DNA of 10,146 nucleotides from CAZODA01 sp964578485 (GCA_964578485.1 CAZODA010000081.1:1-10146), one strand, 5' to 3'; counted from the stretch's first letter, positions 1 to 7,106 are shown. The notes: a model not told the origin generated them from the sequence alone. Program-made: numbers and translations.

Positions 1-248
1 ATTATTTCCCTTGTAAGCTTTTTAAGCTTTTCACCACTTTCAATATCTCTTTTCTCAATAACAGATTTCAAATCTTCTGCTTCCGAAATATGGCTGCCTT
101 CAATTTTATCTTCTCCAAGAAAAACATAATCAGGAAAACAATGAAGAATAAAAATCCCGGCCCGAAACTTTTCAGCCAAAGTTATGGCATAAACCAATGC
201 ATTAAGTGAATAATCAGAGAAATTTACAGGCACCAGTATCTTTATCAT
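1..248 (-). CDS. Universal stress protein (UspA family), N-terminal part, cut by the left window edge
   Basis: Reading leftward from the ATG at 246-248 gives an open frame of 82 codons that runs off the window. It begins MIKILVPVNFSDYSLNALVY, the typical first beta strand and helix of a Usp domain (a 'KILVPVDFS-x-S--AL-YA--LA' pattern), followed by an 'IFILHCFPDY' second strand. The gene product would be a cytoplasmic Usp-fold protein, a family that binds ATP or responds to stress and starvation. Whether it has one or two Usp domains and whether the ATP-binding GxxxxG motif is present cannot be seen, because these lie beyond the edge. It has the same orientation as queA but is separated from it by 153 bases that hold a terminator-like hairpin, so it is probably its own unit. 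No convincing promoter was found in front of it. The family call is secure; the specific role is unknown. Confidence 0.85.
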   Translation of the reverse strand, partial: MIKILVPVNFSDYSLNALVYAITLAEKFRAGIFILHCFPDYVFLGEDKIEGSHISEAEDLKSVIEKRDIESGEKLKKLTREI

Positions 249-356
249 ATCACTTTTTTTTAACTGTCTTTATTAGCTTAGCCCTGTATATTATTGCCAT
301 AAGCTGTCAAAAACCTTTCCTCTATCATTCACATAAAAACAAGCTGATTATAAACA

Positions 357-386
357 AGCTGTGTTTTTTCTTTTAAAAACACAGCT
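357..386 (-). terminator. Terminator-like hairpin after queA
   Basis: A perfect 12-bp stem (AGCTGTGTTTTT at 357-368 against its complement at 375-386) encloses a 6-base loop. It begins 15 bases after the queA stop codon as read on the minus strand. The stem is followed on that strand by a moderately T-rich stretch (TTGTTTATAAT) rather than a clean T-run, and much of the A/T tract is inside the stem. Its position at the end of a five-gene co-directional run supports a termination role. A protein-binding palindrome is a less likely alternative. Confidence 0.6.
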
Positions 387-401
387 GCACAATACTGCTT
401 A

Positions 402-1451
402 TTATATAATTAATAGAGCATCGCCATAGGTTCCGAATCTATATTTTTCCTTCACAGCAATTTTATATGCTTTCATAACTTGATCGTAGCCACCGAAGGC
501 AGCAACCATCATCAGCAAAATTGAATATGGCAAATGAAAGTTGGAGATCATACAGTTTGCGACCTGAAATTCATAATTTGGGAAAATAAATTTATTTGTC
601 CATCCCTCAAAAGGCTTAACGTGTCCATAGGTGCTAACAGAGCTTTCAAGAGTTCTCATAACGGTGGTTCCTACCGCACAAATTCTATTTTTTCTTACTT
701 TCCCCTCATTAATTATATCACAAGTCTCCTCAGAAATAAAAATTTGTTCAGAATCCATTTTATGTTTTGTCAAATCTTCAACATCAACTGCTCTGAAGTT
801 CCCAAGTCCTACATGCAAAGTAATATATGCAAAATGTGTCCCTTTAATTTCCAGTCTTTTTAACAATTCTCGGCTAAAATGGAGTCCTGCAGTTGGTGCC
901 GCAACAGCGCCTGCTTCACGTGCATAGATAGTTTGATATCTTTCGCTGTCTTCGGGAACCACTTCTCTTTTAATAAATTTTGGTAAAGGAGTTTCACCCA
1001 GTTTATACAGAGTCTTTTTAAATTCATCATAAGGCCCGTCATATAAAAAGCGCAAGGTTCTTCCACGTGAGGTGGTATTATCTATTACTTCAGCTACCAG
1101 GCTTTCATTTTCACCAAAATAAAGTTTATTTCCTATACGTATTTTTCGTGCAGGATCAACAAGTACATCCCAAAGCCTTTGTTCTTTATTTAATTCCCTT
1201 AAAAGAAACACTTCTATATCGGCTCCTGTTTTTTCCTTGTATCCATGCAAACGAGCAGGAAATACTTTAGTGTCGTTAAAAACAAACACATCATCGGTAT
1301 CAAAATAATCGATGATTTCTTTAAAAATTTTATGCTCAATTTTTCCGCTGTCACGGTGTAATACCATAAGACGGGATTCATCACGATTTAATGTAGGATG
1401 AAGAGCAATAAGATCTTCTGAAAATTTGTACTTAAACTTTGATAATTTCAT
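402..1451 (-). CDS. queA: S-adenosylmethionine:tRNA ribosyltransferase-isomerase QueA
   Basis: This cytoplasmic enzyme transfers and isomerises the ribosyl part of S-adenosylmethionine onto 7-aminomethyl-7-deazaguanine in tRNA, forming epoxyqueuosine, the next-to-last step to queuosine at wobble position 34. The 349-residue length is normal for the family. Family signatures run in order: FNDTKVFPARL (58-68), GETPLPKFI (152-160), GAVAAPTAGLHF (181-192), TLHVGLGNF (211-219, where many members have GTF), GTTVMRTLES (261-270), NFHLPYSILLMMVAAF (304-319) and YRFGTYGDALLI (337-348). The ATG at 1451 matches the usual N-terminus (MKLSKFKYKF, with the early SRL-LVLHR-type stretch at 26-32). It is the last gene of the ftsX run, 62 bases after truB, and has a possible internal promoter in that gap. 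Nothing appears truncated. Confidence 0.97.
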   Translation of the reverse strand: MKLSKFKYKFSEDLIALHPTLNRDESRLMVLHRDSGKIEHKIFKEIIDYFDTDDVFVFNDTKVFPARLHGYKEKTGADIEVFLLRELNKEQRLWDVLVDPARKIRIGNKLYFGENESLVAEVIDNTTSRGRTLRFLYDGPYDEFKKTLYKLGETPLPKFIKREVVPEDSERYQTIYAREAGAVAAPTAGLHFSRELLKRLEIKGTHFAYITLHVGLGNFRAVDVEDLTKHKMDSEQIFISEETCDIINEGKVRKNRICAVGTTVMRTLESSVSTYGHVKPFEGWTNKFIFPNYEFQVANCMISNFHLPYSILLMMVAAFGGYDQVMKAYKIAVKEKYRFGTYGDALLII

Positions 1452-1502
1452 TGTAAAGAAAAAGTTATTAAAAATATTTTATATATCAACACTAAATAAT
1501 TA

Positions 1503-1533
1503 CAAAACTAAGCTCACTTTGCTTGAAATGAAA
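1503..1533 (-). promoter_or_regulatory. Possible internal promoter for queA
   Basis: On the minus strand TAGTTTTG (plus-strand 1503-1510) fits the Bacteroidota -7 consensus TAnnTTTG. It is preceded, after 19 bases, by TTTC (plus-strand 1530-1533), one mismatch from the -33 TTTG. Initiation would be near 1497, giving a leader of about 45 bases before the queA ATG. The -33 part lies inside the 3' end of truB. In AT-rich DNA such matches arise by chance, so this may only supplement read-through from upstream. Confidence 0.35.
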
Positions 1534-2269
1534 GATCTTTTTCACTTCCTTTTAATAATACTCCAAACTCTTCAAGATCAATTGCATCTTCAACCTTAAA
1601 GGTGCCGATTGCTGTTCTTTCCAAGCCCGACAGATGAGCACCCGATTTTAATGCTTTCCCCAAGTCGTATGCCAAGGTACGAACATAAGTTCCTTTCGAA
1701 CAGAGTATTCTAATAGTTGCTACCGGTGGTGTATAATCCAACAATTCTATTTTTTCAATTTCAATTTCTCTCTTCAGTATTTGCGGTTTTTTCCCTTTTC
1801 TTGCCTGTTCATATGCCCTTTTTCCGTCAACCCATATTGCTGAATAAACAGGTGGTGTTTGAAATTGTTTTCCAATAAAATCACTTAAGCTGTCTTCTAT
1901 CAAAGAATAATTAATATGCTTTGTATCAAAATATTCATTCATTTCTGTTTCCAGATCATAAGAAGGGGTGGTAGCTCCGAAAGATATTTTAGCAATATAT
2001 TCTTTATCCAGTTCAGTAAGCTTATTTATCTTAGGGGTAGCCTTTCCGGTACAGATTAAAAGAAGCCCGGTAGCAAGCGGATCGAGGGTTCCTGCATGTC
2101 CTACTTTTATTTTTTTTATATCGAGGTGCTTACGTAACAATATACGAATTTTATTAACAACATCAAAGGAGGACCATGTTAATGGTTTATCAATTAACAG
2201 CACTAATCCTTCAAAAAAAATCTCAGGTTTAATTGGTTTCCCCGGATCAAATATTTTGAATTCTTCCAT
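1514..2269 (-). CDS. truB: tRNA pseudouridine-55 synthase TruB
   Basis: This enzyme isomerises U55 in the T-loop of nearly all tRNAs to pseudouridine and also acts as a tRNA chaperone. The motif VGHAGTLDPLATGLL (56-70) holds the catalytic aspartate D63. The N-terminal LLIDKPLTWSSFDVVNKIR (24-42) and the later GTYVRTLAYDLG stretch are standard family blocks. The protein is 251 residues, typical of Bacteroidota TruB, and lacks the longer C-terminal PUA extension of the E. coli enzyme. The short N-terminal extension (about 20 residues before the first beta strand) is common in this phylum. The start codon lies 7 bases after the uppP stop codon, so the two are almost surely co-transcribed and perhaps translationally coupled. 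No strong ribosome binding site is seen. Confidence 0.96.
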   Translation of the reverse strand: MEEFKIFDPGKPIKPEIFFEGLVLLIDKPLTWSSFDVVNKIRILLRKHLDIKKIKVGHAGTLDPLATGLLLICTGKATPKINKLTELDKEYIAKISFGATTPSYDLETEMNEYFDTKHINYSLIEDSLSDFIGKQFQTPPVYSAIWVDGKRAYEQARKGKKPQILKREIEIEKIELLDYTPPVATIRILCSKGTYVRTLAYDLGKALKSGAHLSGLERTAIGTFKVEDAIDLEEFGVLLKGSEKDLSFQAK

Positions 2270-2276
2270 TTATTTC

Positions 2277-3089
2277 TTATAAAAAACTCGCCGTGATGGC
2301 TATTAGTCCAATAAGAGCACAATAAGCTGCAAAATATATTAGTTTTCCTCTTTTTACAATATTAATCATCCATTTACAAGCAAACAATCCTGAAAGGAAG
2401 GCAGCTAAAAAGCTCACAATTAACACGCCGGCTCCCGGAATATTCATTGTTTCATTTAATCCTGATGTATTTTTTATAGCACTTACCAAGCTCAGCAAAT
2501 TTTCGCCAAGAATTGGAATCAACACCATAAGAAATGAAAAACGCGCCATTTCACTTCTACGGTTTCCAAGTAATAAGCCTGTTGCTATGGTTGCTCCTGA
2601 TCGTGAGAGTCCGGGCAATACTGCAATGGTTTGTGAGATACCAATAATAAAGGCATGTAAAAATGAAATTTCCTTATCCCCTGCTTTTTTATAATATGCA
2701 AATCCCAATAAGATAGCGGTTAGAAGTAACATAAATCCCACCAACATAATAATATTGGGAATATCAAAGATTGCTTCTACCCCTTCTTTAAAAAATAAGC
2801 CGACGATTGCAATAGGAATCATTGACACAGCAATTTTCAGGATATATTTTGTTTCATCATTCCATTGAAAACGAAAAAATCCCAGCAACAAATCTGCAAT
2901 ATCTTTCCTAAATACAACTAAAGTGCTTAATACAGTAGCTCCATGCACTAAAACAGTAAATGCAAGATTATCGCTTGCTTCCACTCCAAGTACATGCTTT
3001 CCTATTTCCAAATGTCCGCTGCTGCTAACGGGCAAAAATTCTGTTAACCCTTGGATAAGTCCAAGGATAAGTCCTTCAATCCAACTCAT
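2277..3089 (-). CDS. uppP: Undecaprenyl-diphosphatase UppP (BacA)
   Basis: This integral membrane phosphatase converts undecaprenyl pyrophosphate to undecaprenyl phosphate, recycling the lipid carrier for peptidoglycan and surface glycans; overproduction in other bacteria gives bacitracin resistance. The two family signatures are clear. The first is the (E/Q)xxxE region with PVSSSGH (Q13, E17, and residues 20-26 including H26). The second is PGLSRSGAT (159-167) with the presumed catalytic arginine R163. Hydrophobic segments throughout fit a polytopic protein, and 270 residues is the usual length. The ATG at 3089 gives the expected MSWIEGLILGLIQGLTEFLP start. It sits between DUF3098, 139 bases upstream, and truB, 7 bases downstream. 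Its placement in a run headed by ftsX fits a role in wall synthesis at division. Confidence 0.97.
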   Translation of the reverse strand: MSWIEGLILGLIQGLTEFLPVSSSGHLEIGKHVLGVEASDNLAFTVLVHGATVLSTLVVFRKDIADLLLGFFRFQWNDETKYILKIAVSMIPIAIVGLFFKEGVEAIFDIPNIIMLVGFMLLLTAILLGFAYYKKAGDKEISFLHAFIIGISQTIAVLPGLSRSGATIATGLLLGNRRSEMARFSFLMVLIPILGENLLSLVSAIKNTSGLNETMNIPGAGVLIVSFLAAFLSGLFACKWMINIVKRGKLIYFAAYCALIGLIAITASFL

Positions 3090-3130
3090 TAAAAAAATAC
3101 TTTAACAATGTTCGGTTTTAAATACAAGCA

Positions 3131-3161
3131 ATTTAAAAAACAGAAAACCGGGTTTTTAAAT
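3131..3161. repeat. Nested inverted repeat between DUF3098 gene and uppP
   Basis: Outer arms ATTTAAAAA (3131-3139) and TTTTTAAAT (3153-3161) are perfectly complementary. Nested near the right side is a second palindrome, AAAACC-G-GGTTTT (3144-3156). It lies in the only sizeable gap (139 bases) of the ftsX-queA run. The tiny or overlapping loops make a classic intrinsic terminator unlikely. A protein-binding site, an attenuator or an mRNA processing signal are possibilities, but no function can be assigned. Confidence 0.4.
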
Positions 3162-3228
3162 AAAAGTTACTAATTAAAAGAAGCCTGCAAATACTTTTAT
3201 TGCATAAAGAAAAGAATTGCCGGCGAGT

Positions 3229-3513
3229 TTATTTTTTATTTTTATTCTTGTCAACTTCCGGCTTTTTCATTATTGCATATACAGCAAATACAAAACCAAA
3301 CAAAGTTACGACGGGGGCCAGTTTAATTCTTCGAAAGCTGAAAATTTCTTCATTAAAAGCAGCGGGGTCATCAACACTTCCACCTGTCATCAGTATAAAA
3401 CCAATAACGACAATTACAAAGGCAATAATCAACAAGAAATAATTTTCTTTATCAAGCGGCATTTCCATTTTACCGGCTCCTTTGATTTTATGGATGTTAT
3501 CTTTTCCACTCAT
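3229..3513 (-). CDS. DUF3098 small membrane protein
   Basis: This is a 94-residue protein with two predicted transmembrane helices (about 24-43 and 64-82) joined by a short conserved linker. The linker contains TGGSVDDP-AFNEEIFSFRRI (about 43-63), the hallmark of the DUF3098 family, which is essentially restricted to Bacteroidota. The N-terminal 20 residues and the lysine-rich C-terminus (KKPEVDKNKNKK) should face the cytoplasm. The gene starts 13 bases after the ftsX stop codon, and this ftsX-DUF3098-uppP order is conserved in the phylum. No biochemical function is known to me. The context suggests an accessory to FtsX or to envelope assembly, which is inference only. The start at 3513 is plausible, though an internal methionine (M16 or M18) nearer the conserved part cannot be excluded. 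Confidence 0.9.
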   Translation of the reverse strand: MSGKDNIHKIKGAGKMEMPLDKENYFLLIIAFVIVVIGFILMTGGSVDDPAAFNEEIFSFRRIKLAPVVTLFGFVFAVYAIMKKPEVDKNKNKK

Positions 3514-3526
3514 TATAATATAATTT

Positions 3527-4396
3527 TCAATAATATAATTGATCAGTTTTTAATTTCAGATATTTATTAACGGCAAAAAAAGTTGATATAAAAGTAATCA
3601 ATATACCAAAAATAATCACTATCAAAAATAAAAGTCCTATTGACAGCATATTGGAGAATCCTATCACTCCTTCCATTTCATTACTAAGACCATATATCAT
3701 CAACGACAAGAGAGCAATAGCCAGTGCGGCCCCTCCAAGGCCATGTAAAACACTTTTCATCAGAAATGGATGCCTTATAAAGGAGCGTGTAGCCCCTACA
3801 AGTTGCATTGAACGGATTAAAAATCGCCTTGAATATACCGATAGTCTAATGGTATTATTAATCAAGGCCACACTAATAACCAACAAAAGCAAACTAAAAA
3901 GCCCCAATACATAAGAAATATTCTTAATATTTTCGTTTATAGCATCAAGTAAATCTTTTTGATAATATACTTCTTTTACCTGCGGGAAGCCCATTATTTG
4001 CGACTCAATTCTTGCCATGCTATCGGGGTTGGCCCATTGTGCAGCAAGCTTTACTTCAATAGAAGCCAATAAGGGATTATATCCCAGAAACTCCACAAAA
4101 TCTTCTCCGAGCTCTTGGCGTAATTCATCAGCGGCGTCTTCTTTATTAATATATTCAGCTACTCTGACATAAGGCGCGGCATTCAAAATTTTCTGCAACC
4201 TAACCACTTCAGCTTCTCTGGCATTATCATTGATAAGCACAGTAAAGCCCAGATTTTCTTTTACATATACAGATAGACGATTTGCATTAAGAAATAAAAA
4301 TCCTATTATCCCTAATAAAAATAAAACCAGCGAGATACTGATTATAGTGGTAAAATATGAACTCCTTAATTTTCTTTTTGCCGCCGTATTGCTCAT
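3527..4396 (-). CDS. ftsX: Cell division protein FtsX
   Basis: FtsX is the membrane subunit of the FtsEX ABC-type complex, which works at the division site and relays ATP hydrolysis by FtsE to peptidoglycan hydrolase activation outside the membrane. The 289-residue protein shows the family architecture: one N-terminal membrane helix (about 15-37), an extracytoplasmic domain (about 38-160), then three helices (about 162-182, 216-238 and 251-277). The cytoplasmic loop between helices two and three carries the conserved RRFLIRSMQLVGATRSFIRHPF stretch (within 190-211) that contacts FtsE. ftsE is not adjacent here, which is usual in Bacteroidota. The gene is the first of the minus-strand run. A good promoter lies about 50 bases upstream, which also supports the ATG at 4396 as the start. 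Confidence 0.95.
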   Translation of the reverse strand: MSNTAAKRKLRSSYFTTIISISLVLFLLGIIGFLFLNANRLSVYVKENLGFTVLINDNAREAEVVRLQKILNAAPYVRVAEYINKEDAADELRQELGEDFVEFLGYNPLLASIEVKLAAQWANPDSMARIESQIMGFPQVKEVYYQKDLLDAINENIKNISYVLGLFSLLLLVISVALINNTIRLSVYSRRFLIRSMQLVGATRSFIRHPFLMKSVLHGLGGAALAIALLSLMIYGLSNEMEGVIGFSNMLSIGLLFLIVIIFGILITFISTFFAVNKYLKLKTDQLYY

Positions 4397-4445
4397 GGAA
4401 GATTATTCATTGAATATGATTGGCATATCTCATACAAATCCGATG

Positions 4446-4476
4446 CAAATATAGTATAATTACAGTTGATGTCAAG
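4446..4476 (-). promoter_or_regulatory. Bacteroidota-type promoter of the ftsX operon
   Basis: On the minus strand TATATTTG (plus-strand 4446-4453) matches the -7 consensus TAnnTTTG exactly. CTTG (plus-strand 4473-4476) stands 19 bases upstream and matches three of four positions of the -33 TTTG. Initiation near 4440 would give a leader of about 44 bases before the ftsX ATG at 4396. Both spacing and placement are as expected for the primary sigma factor of this phylum. Confidence 0.65.
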
Positions 4477-4500
4477 TACTTGTTTTAATAAGGCCCATAA

Positions 4501-4532
4501 TTTATTCAAGTTCATTTGCCAAGATAATTTTG
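4501..4532 (+). promoter_or_regulatory. Possible distal promoter for the acetyltransferase-deacetylase pair
   Basis: TTTA (4501-4504), a 20-base spacer and TAATTTTG (4525-4532) approximate the Bacteroidota promoter on the plus strand, with the -7 box exact. It would leave a long leader of roughly 240 bases before the ATG at 4779. A sequence able to form a hairpin (arms 4527-4533 and 4547-4553) overlaps its start. It could equally be a chance match in AT-rich DNA. Confidence 0.25.
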
Positions 4533-4778
4533 TATGTCTCAGCAAGACAAAATATAGATAAGCTGCCATTAGCAACACATTTGCAAATAAGTAGCTAGTA
4601 TAAATCCACCCAAATTTTAGTCGCTCAATATTTTTTCATTTCGCAGAATAATAACATCAAATATTTTTACTTAAAGTACTTTCAGCAAATTCATTTAAAG
4701 GATAAACTTATTGATACAGATAAATTTCATAATTTAGCAATATTCAATAATTCATGCTTTAAAAAACCTTATCTATTA

Positions 4779-5633
4779 ATGTTATTTACAATTAAGGAAT
4801 TAACAAAACATTTAAAAAAAATAGGCATTAACCGGGGAGCTATTATTCATTTAAAGGTTTCTCTCCGTTCTATTGGTAACATTGAAAACGGAGCTGATGG
4901 TTTTATAGAGGCCCTATTAAATGCTGTTGGCGAAACCGGCACCTTGGTAGCAGATGCATTTGTAGAATCCTTTCCTTTACCTTTATCAAAAACAAATAGT
5001 GAAAAAATAAGCAGTTATAATTCTCCTTCGTGGGCAGGGGCTCTTGTCAATGCAATGATTAAACATCCTAAGATGTATCGCAGCCATCATCCTGTTCAAA
5101 GGTTTGTCGCTATTGGCCACGATGCTGAAAAAATAATGTCATCACATACAAGCGAAAGTCAAGCATATGAAGTACTTCGTATATTAGCCGAAATGAAGGC
5201 ATTTAATTTATCAATAGGACCGGTAAATGTAGCAGGTACCCTACACCTCTCTGTGGAAGACCTTCCTTATCACAAACGGAATAAACCCAAAGGAGTAAGG
5301 TACCAAGCAGAAGATGGTAGTGTCAAGCTTTTTAAAAATAATTGGAAAGGGGGATGTATTAAAGGCTGGGAAAATTTTGTTCCTTATTATGAAGCAACAA
5401 ATATTATAACTAAAGGAAAAATTGGAAATGCCAATGCATTTTTAAGCAGGATGGATAAAACGATGGAGCTTGAAAAGGAACTCTTAGATAAAAACCCTTC
5501 AATGTTTTTTTGTAAGGAACCTGCCTGTAAGGAATGTAGATTGCTTTGGGACCATTCGACAGGCAAGCGCTTAAGCGTGGTATTTTTCACCGGCATAAAA
5601 ATATTAAAAAATATTTTAGGAATTAAACCATAA
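4779..5633 (+). CDS. AAC(3)-type (Antibiotic_NAT family) N-acetyltransferase homologue
   Basis: The 284-residue protein has the family layout. HLKVSLRSIG (24-33) matches the 'vHsSLrsiG' block, followed by GADGFIEALLNAVGETGTLV (38-57), and RSHHPVQRFVAIG (101-113) matches 'RS-HPt-s-vAiG'. GTLHLSVEDLPYHKRNKP (153-170) carries the H156/E160 pair of the active-site region. Family members transfer acetyl from acetyl-CoA to an amino group; the founders inactivate aminoglycosides at N3, while many chromosomal relatives act on other amino sugars. The gene sits 14 bases before a polysaccharide deacetylase gene, so a role in acetylating an amino-sugar glycan is more likely than resistance (inference). 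An unusual C-terminal cluster C245-x4-C250-x2-C253-x5-H259 could bind a metal. The ATG at 4779 fits the family N-terminus. There is no signal peptide, so the protein should be cytoplasmic. Confidence 0.88.
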   Translation: MLFTIKELTKHLKKIGINRGAIIHLKVSLRSIGNIENGADGFIEALLNAVGETGTLVADAFVESFPLPLSKTNSEKISSYNSPSWAGALVNAMIKHPKMYRSHHPVQRFVAIGHDAEKIMSSHTSESQAYEVLRILAEMKAFNLSIGPVNVAGTLHLSVEDLPYHKRNKPKGVRYQAEDGSVKLFKNNWKGGCIKGWENFVPYYEATNIITKGKIGNANAFLSRMDKTMELEKELLDKNPSMFFCKEPACKECRLLWDHSTGKRLSVVFFTGIKILKNILGIKP

Positions 5634-5647
5634 ATAACTGATAAAAT

Positions 5648-7033
5648 ATGACGCTATCTACCGGCGCAATACAATATATCTTATTTCATTTGGATCAACA
5701 CTGGGAGCCAAGCCAACAAGTAATTAATGCATTTCACTTTATAAAAGATAAATCCCAAATAGAATTAACTGCAAAACCGAGCATATTCTTTATTCTATCA
5801 GATTTAAAATCCCCTAAGCCTGAAAAAGTTGTAATTTTAGACACAGAAATTCCATTATTATTTCCGGGTAATGAAACGAAAAATGAATTCTATTCTATTG
5901 ATCAAGCAGGTAATTTAATATTTCATCACGACTTTATTTCTTCATCTTTTTATTTTTTATCGGGCTACGGTGAAATATCCTCAGAGAAGCATGACAAATT
6001 TGGCCGTTTCCCTTATAATGAATCCCTTCAAAAGCAAATTGGATGTATTACACTGCCTGTTGTAAATTATTATTTTGAAGTGATCTTAAATGGAATAGAA
6101 GAATACTGCTCTTTTCATAAGATTCCATTTAAACGAAAAAGGCTATTCCGGAATTTTGCTTTTCTTTTAAGTCATGATGTCGATCGCATAGCATTTTATC
6201 ACCCAAGACAAGTCTTATTCAGGGTAAAACAATTAACAGGTCTGGCACCCCGGGAGTTTAGCTATAAAGCCACCCTTTTACATTTTATAAAAGGCCTGAT
6301 TTATATAATCAATCCTTTTAAAAAAAATGATCCCTGGTGGAACCTCTACAGTTTAATGGAACTTGAATTGTCATTAAACATTCGCTCATCGTGGTATTTC
6401 CTAAATAAAGAAAGTCGTAAATATGACTCACTTTATCGTTTTAAAGATAAAAAAATACTTGCTTTCATTCGCCGCCTAAAGGAAGAAGGTTTTGAAGCCG
6501 GCTTGCATGGTTCTTTCAGGTCGGCCACGGATTTGGAAGTAATGCAAAAACAAAGTAAGCTGTTTAAAGAAGCATTAGGCTTCAAACCTTCAGGTATCAG
6601 ACAACATTATTTGAGATTTATACATCCCGAAACATTTAAAATACAAAAAGCAGCAGGATACCTTTATGATACCTCTATAAGCTTTGCAGAACACGAAGGC
6701 TTTCGTAATGGCTATTGTTACCCTTTCAAAATATATGACCCCAAGGCTGATACAGAAACAGGCATTTGGGAAATTCCTTTAATAATGATGGAGGTAACAG
6801 TTTTAAATTACCGAAAAGCAGGTCTTGAAGGATTGGAGTCATCGGCCCTTCAACTAATCGATGAAGCCAAAAAATTTGGTGGTCTCTTTTCCCTACTGTG
6901 GCATAACTGCCGAATGATGGATGAAGAATACCCGGGAGTAAGTATCTTTTATCCCAAGTTGCTTAAAAAAATTATCAGTTTAAAACCTGATATTTTAACC
7001 GGTGAGGAATTAATATCTTTAGTTGAGAAATAA
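5648..7033 (+). CDS. Polysaccharide deacetylase family protein (CE4-like, N-terminal DUF7033-like domain)
   Basis: The 461-residue protein has two parts. Residues 1 to about 170 resemble the N-terminal domain found before this deacetylase subfamily in Bacteroidota, with FHHDFISSSFYFLSGYGE (92-109), KFGRFP (117-122) and the PVVNYYFEVI region. Residues 171-461 form a NodB-like deacetylase fold: SHDVD (175-179) is the metal-binding motif 1 and GLHGSF (285-290) is motif 2 with H287. GIRQHYLRF (316-324) is motif 3, YDTS (340-343) precedes the late strand, and LWHN (417-420) holds the final histidine H419. The second histidine of the canonical H-S/T-x-x-H is absent, a pattern I associate with this subfamily. 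Substrate is unknown; N-deacetylation of a surface glycan is the usual role. No signal peptide is seen. It follows the acetyltransferase by 14 bases, so the two form one operon. Confidence 0.88.
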   Translation: MTLSTGAIQYILFHLDQHWEPSQQVINAFHFIKDKSQIELTAKPSIFFILSDLKSPKPEKVVILDTEIPLLFPGNETKNEFYSIDQAGNLIFHHDFISSSFYFLSGYGEISSEKHDKFGRFPYNESLQKQIGCITLPVVNYYFEVILNGIEEYCSFHKIPFKRKRLFRNFAFLLSHDVDRIAFYHPRQVLFRVKQLTGLAPREFSYKATLLHFIKGLIYIINPFKKNDPWWNLYSLMELELSLNIRSSWYFLNKESRKYDSLYRFKDKKILAFIRRLKEEGFEAGLHGSFRSATDLEVMQKQSKLFKEALGFKPSGIRQHYLRFIHPETFKIQKAAGYLYDTSISFAEHEGFRNGYCYPFKIYDPKADTETGIWEIPLIMMEVTVLNYRKAGLEGLESSALQLIDEAKKFGGLFSLLWHNCRMMDEEYPGVSIFYPKLLKKIISLKPDILTGEELISLVEK

Positions 7034-7106
7034 AGGATTAATAATAGCTCCACATGACATTATTCAATTCACTCAATTGTTTAGTCCTGAAAAAATGTTA
7101 AAATAT

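Larger units (their letters stand above)
4397..4778. other. Divergent intergenic region between ftsX and the acetyltransferase gene
   Basis: These 382 bases hold no gene I can support. They contain the leftward ftsX promoter (about 4446-4476), a possible rightward promoter (4501-4532), a small hairpin-forming sequence with arms at 4527-4533 and 4547-4553, and a 10-bp palindrome AAAGTACTTT at 4673-4682. A 61-codon minus-strand frame over 4393-4578 is considered non-coding because the ftsX promoter lies inside it. The last 100 bases are AT-rich and must carry signals for the plus-strand pair, but no clear consensus element is seen there. Confidence 0.6.

Noticed and set aside
534..927. Plus-strand frames of 109 and 98 codons opposite queA
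   Set aside because: They lie antisense to the conserved, full-length queA gene and overlap each other in different frames; the translations show no family features.
860..1066. 68-codon minus-strand frame inside queA
   Set aside because: It is an out-of-frame shadow of queA, whose own frame is intact with all motifs, so it is not a frameshift product.
3200..3570. Plus-strand frames of 80 and 117 codons over the DUF3098 gene
   Set aside because: They are antisense to a recognised conserved gene that has a clear family motif on the minus strand.
4393..4578. 61-codon minus-strand frame that overlaps the ftsX start by four bases (ATGA)
   Set aside because: The best ftsX promoter lies inside it, its composition does not look like a protein (rich in L, Y and N without a pattern), and no family is recognised.
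4673..4682. Palindrome AAAGTACTTT upstream of the acetyltransferase gene, sharing the hexamer AAGTAC with the tetR operator arms
   Set aside because: The shared part is only six bases, the half-site spacing differs completely from the 7134-7162 repeat, and ten-base palindromes are expected by chance in a region this AT-rich.
4779..5633. Acquired aminoglycoside resistance gene
   Set aside because: There is no mobile element, integron or resistance partner, base composition matches the neighbours, and the gene pairs with a polysaccharide deacetylase, so a housekeeping glycan role is more likely.
7040..7088. Possible long hairpin after the deacetylase gene (AATAAT/ATTATT, with an imperfect outer AGGATTAA pair)
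   Set aside because: The arms are short, AT-only or mismatched, the loops are long, and no T-run follows, so a terminator cannot be supported.
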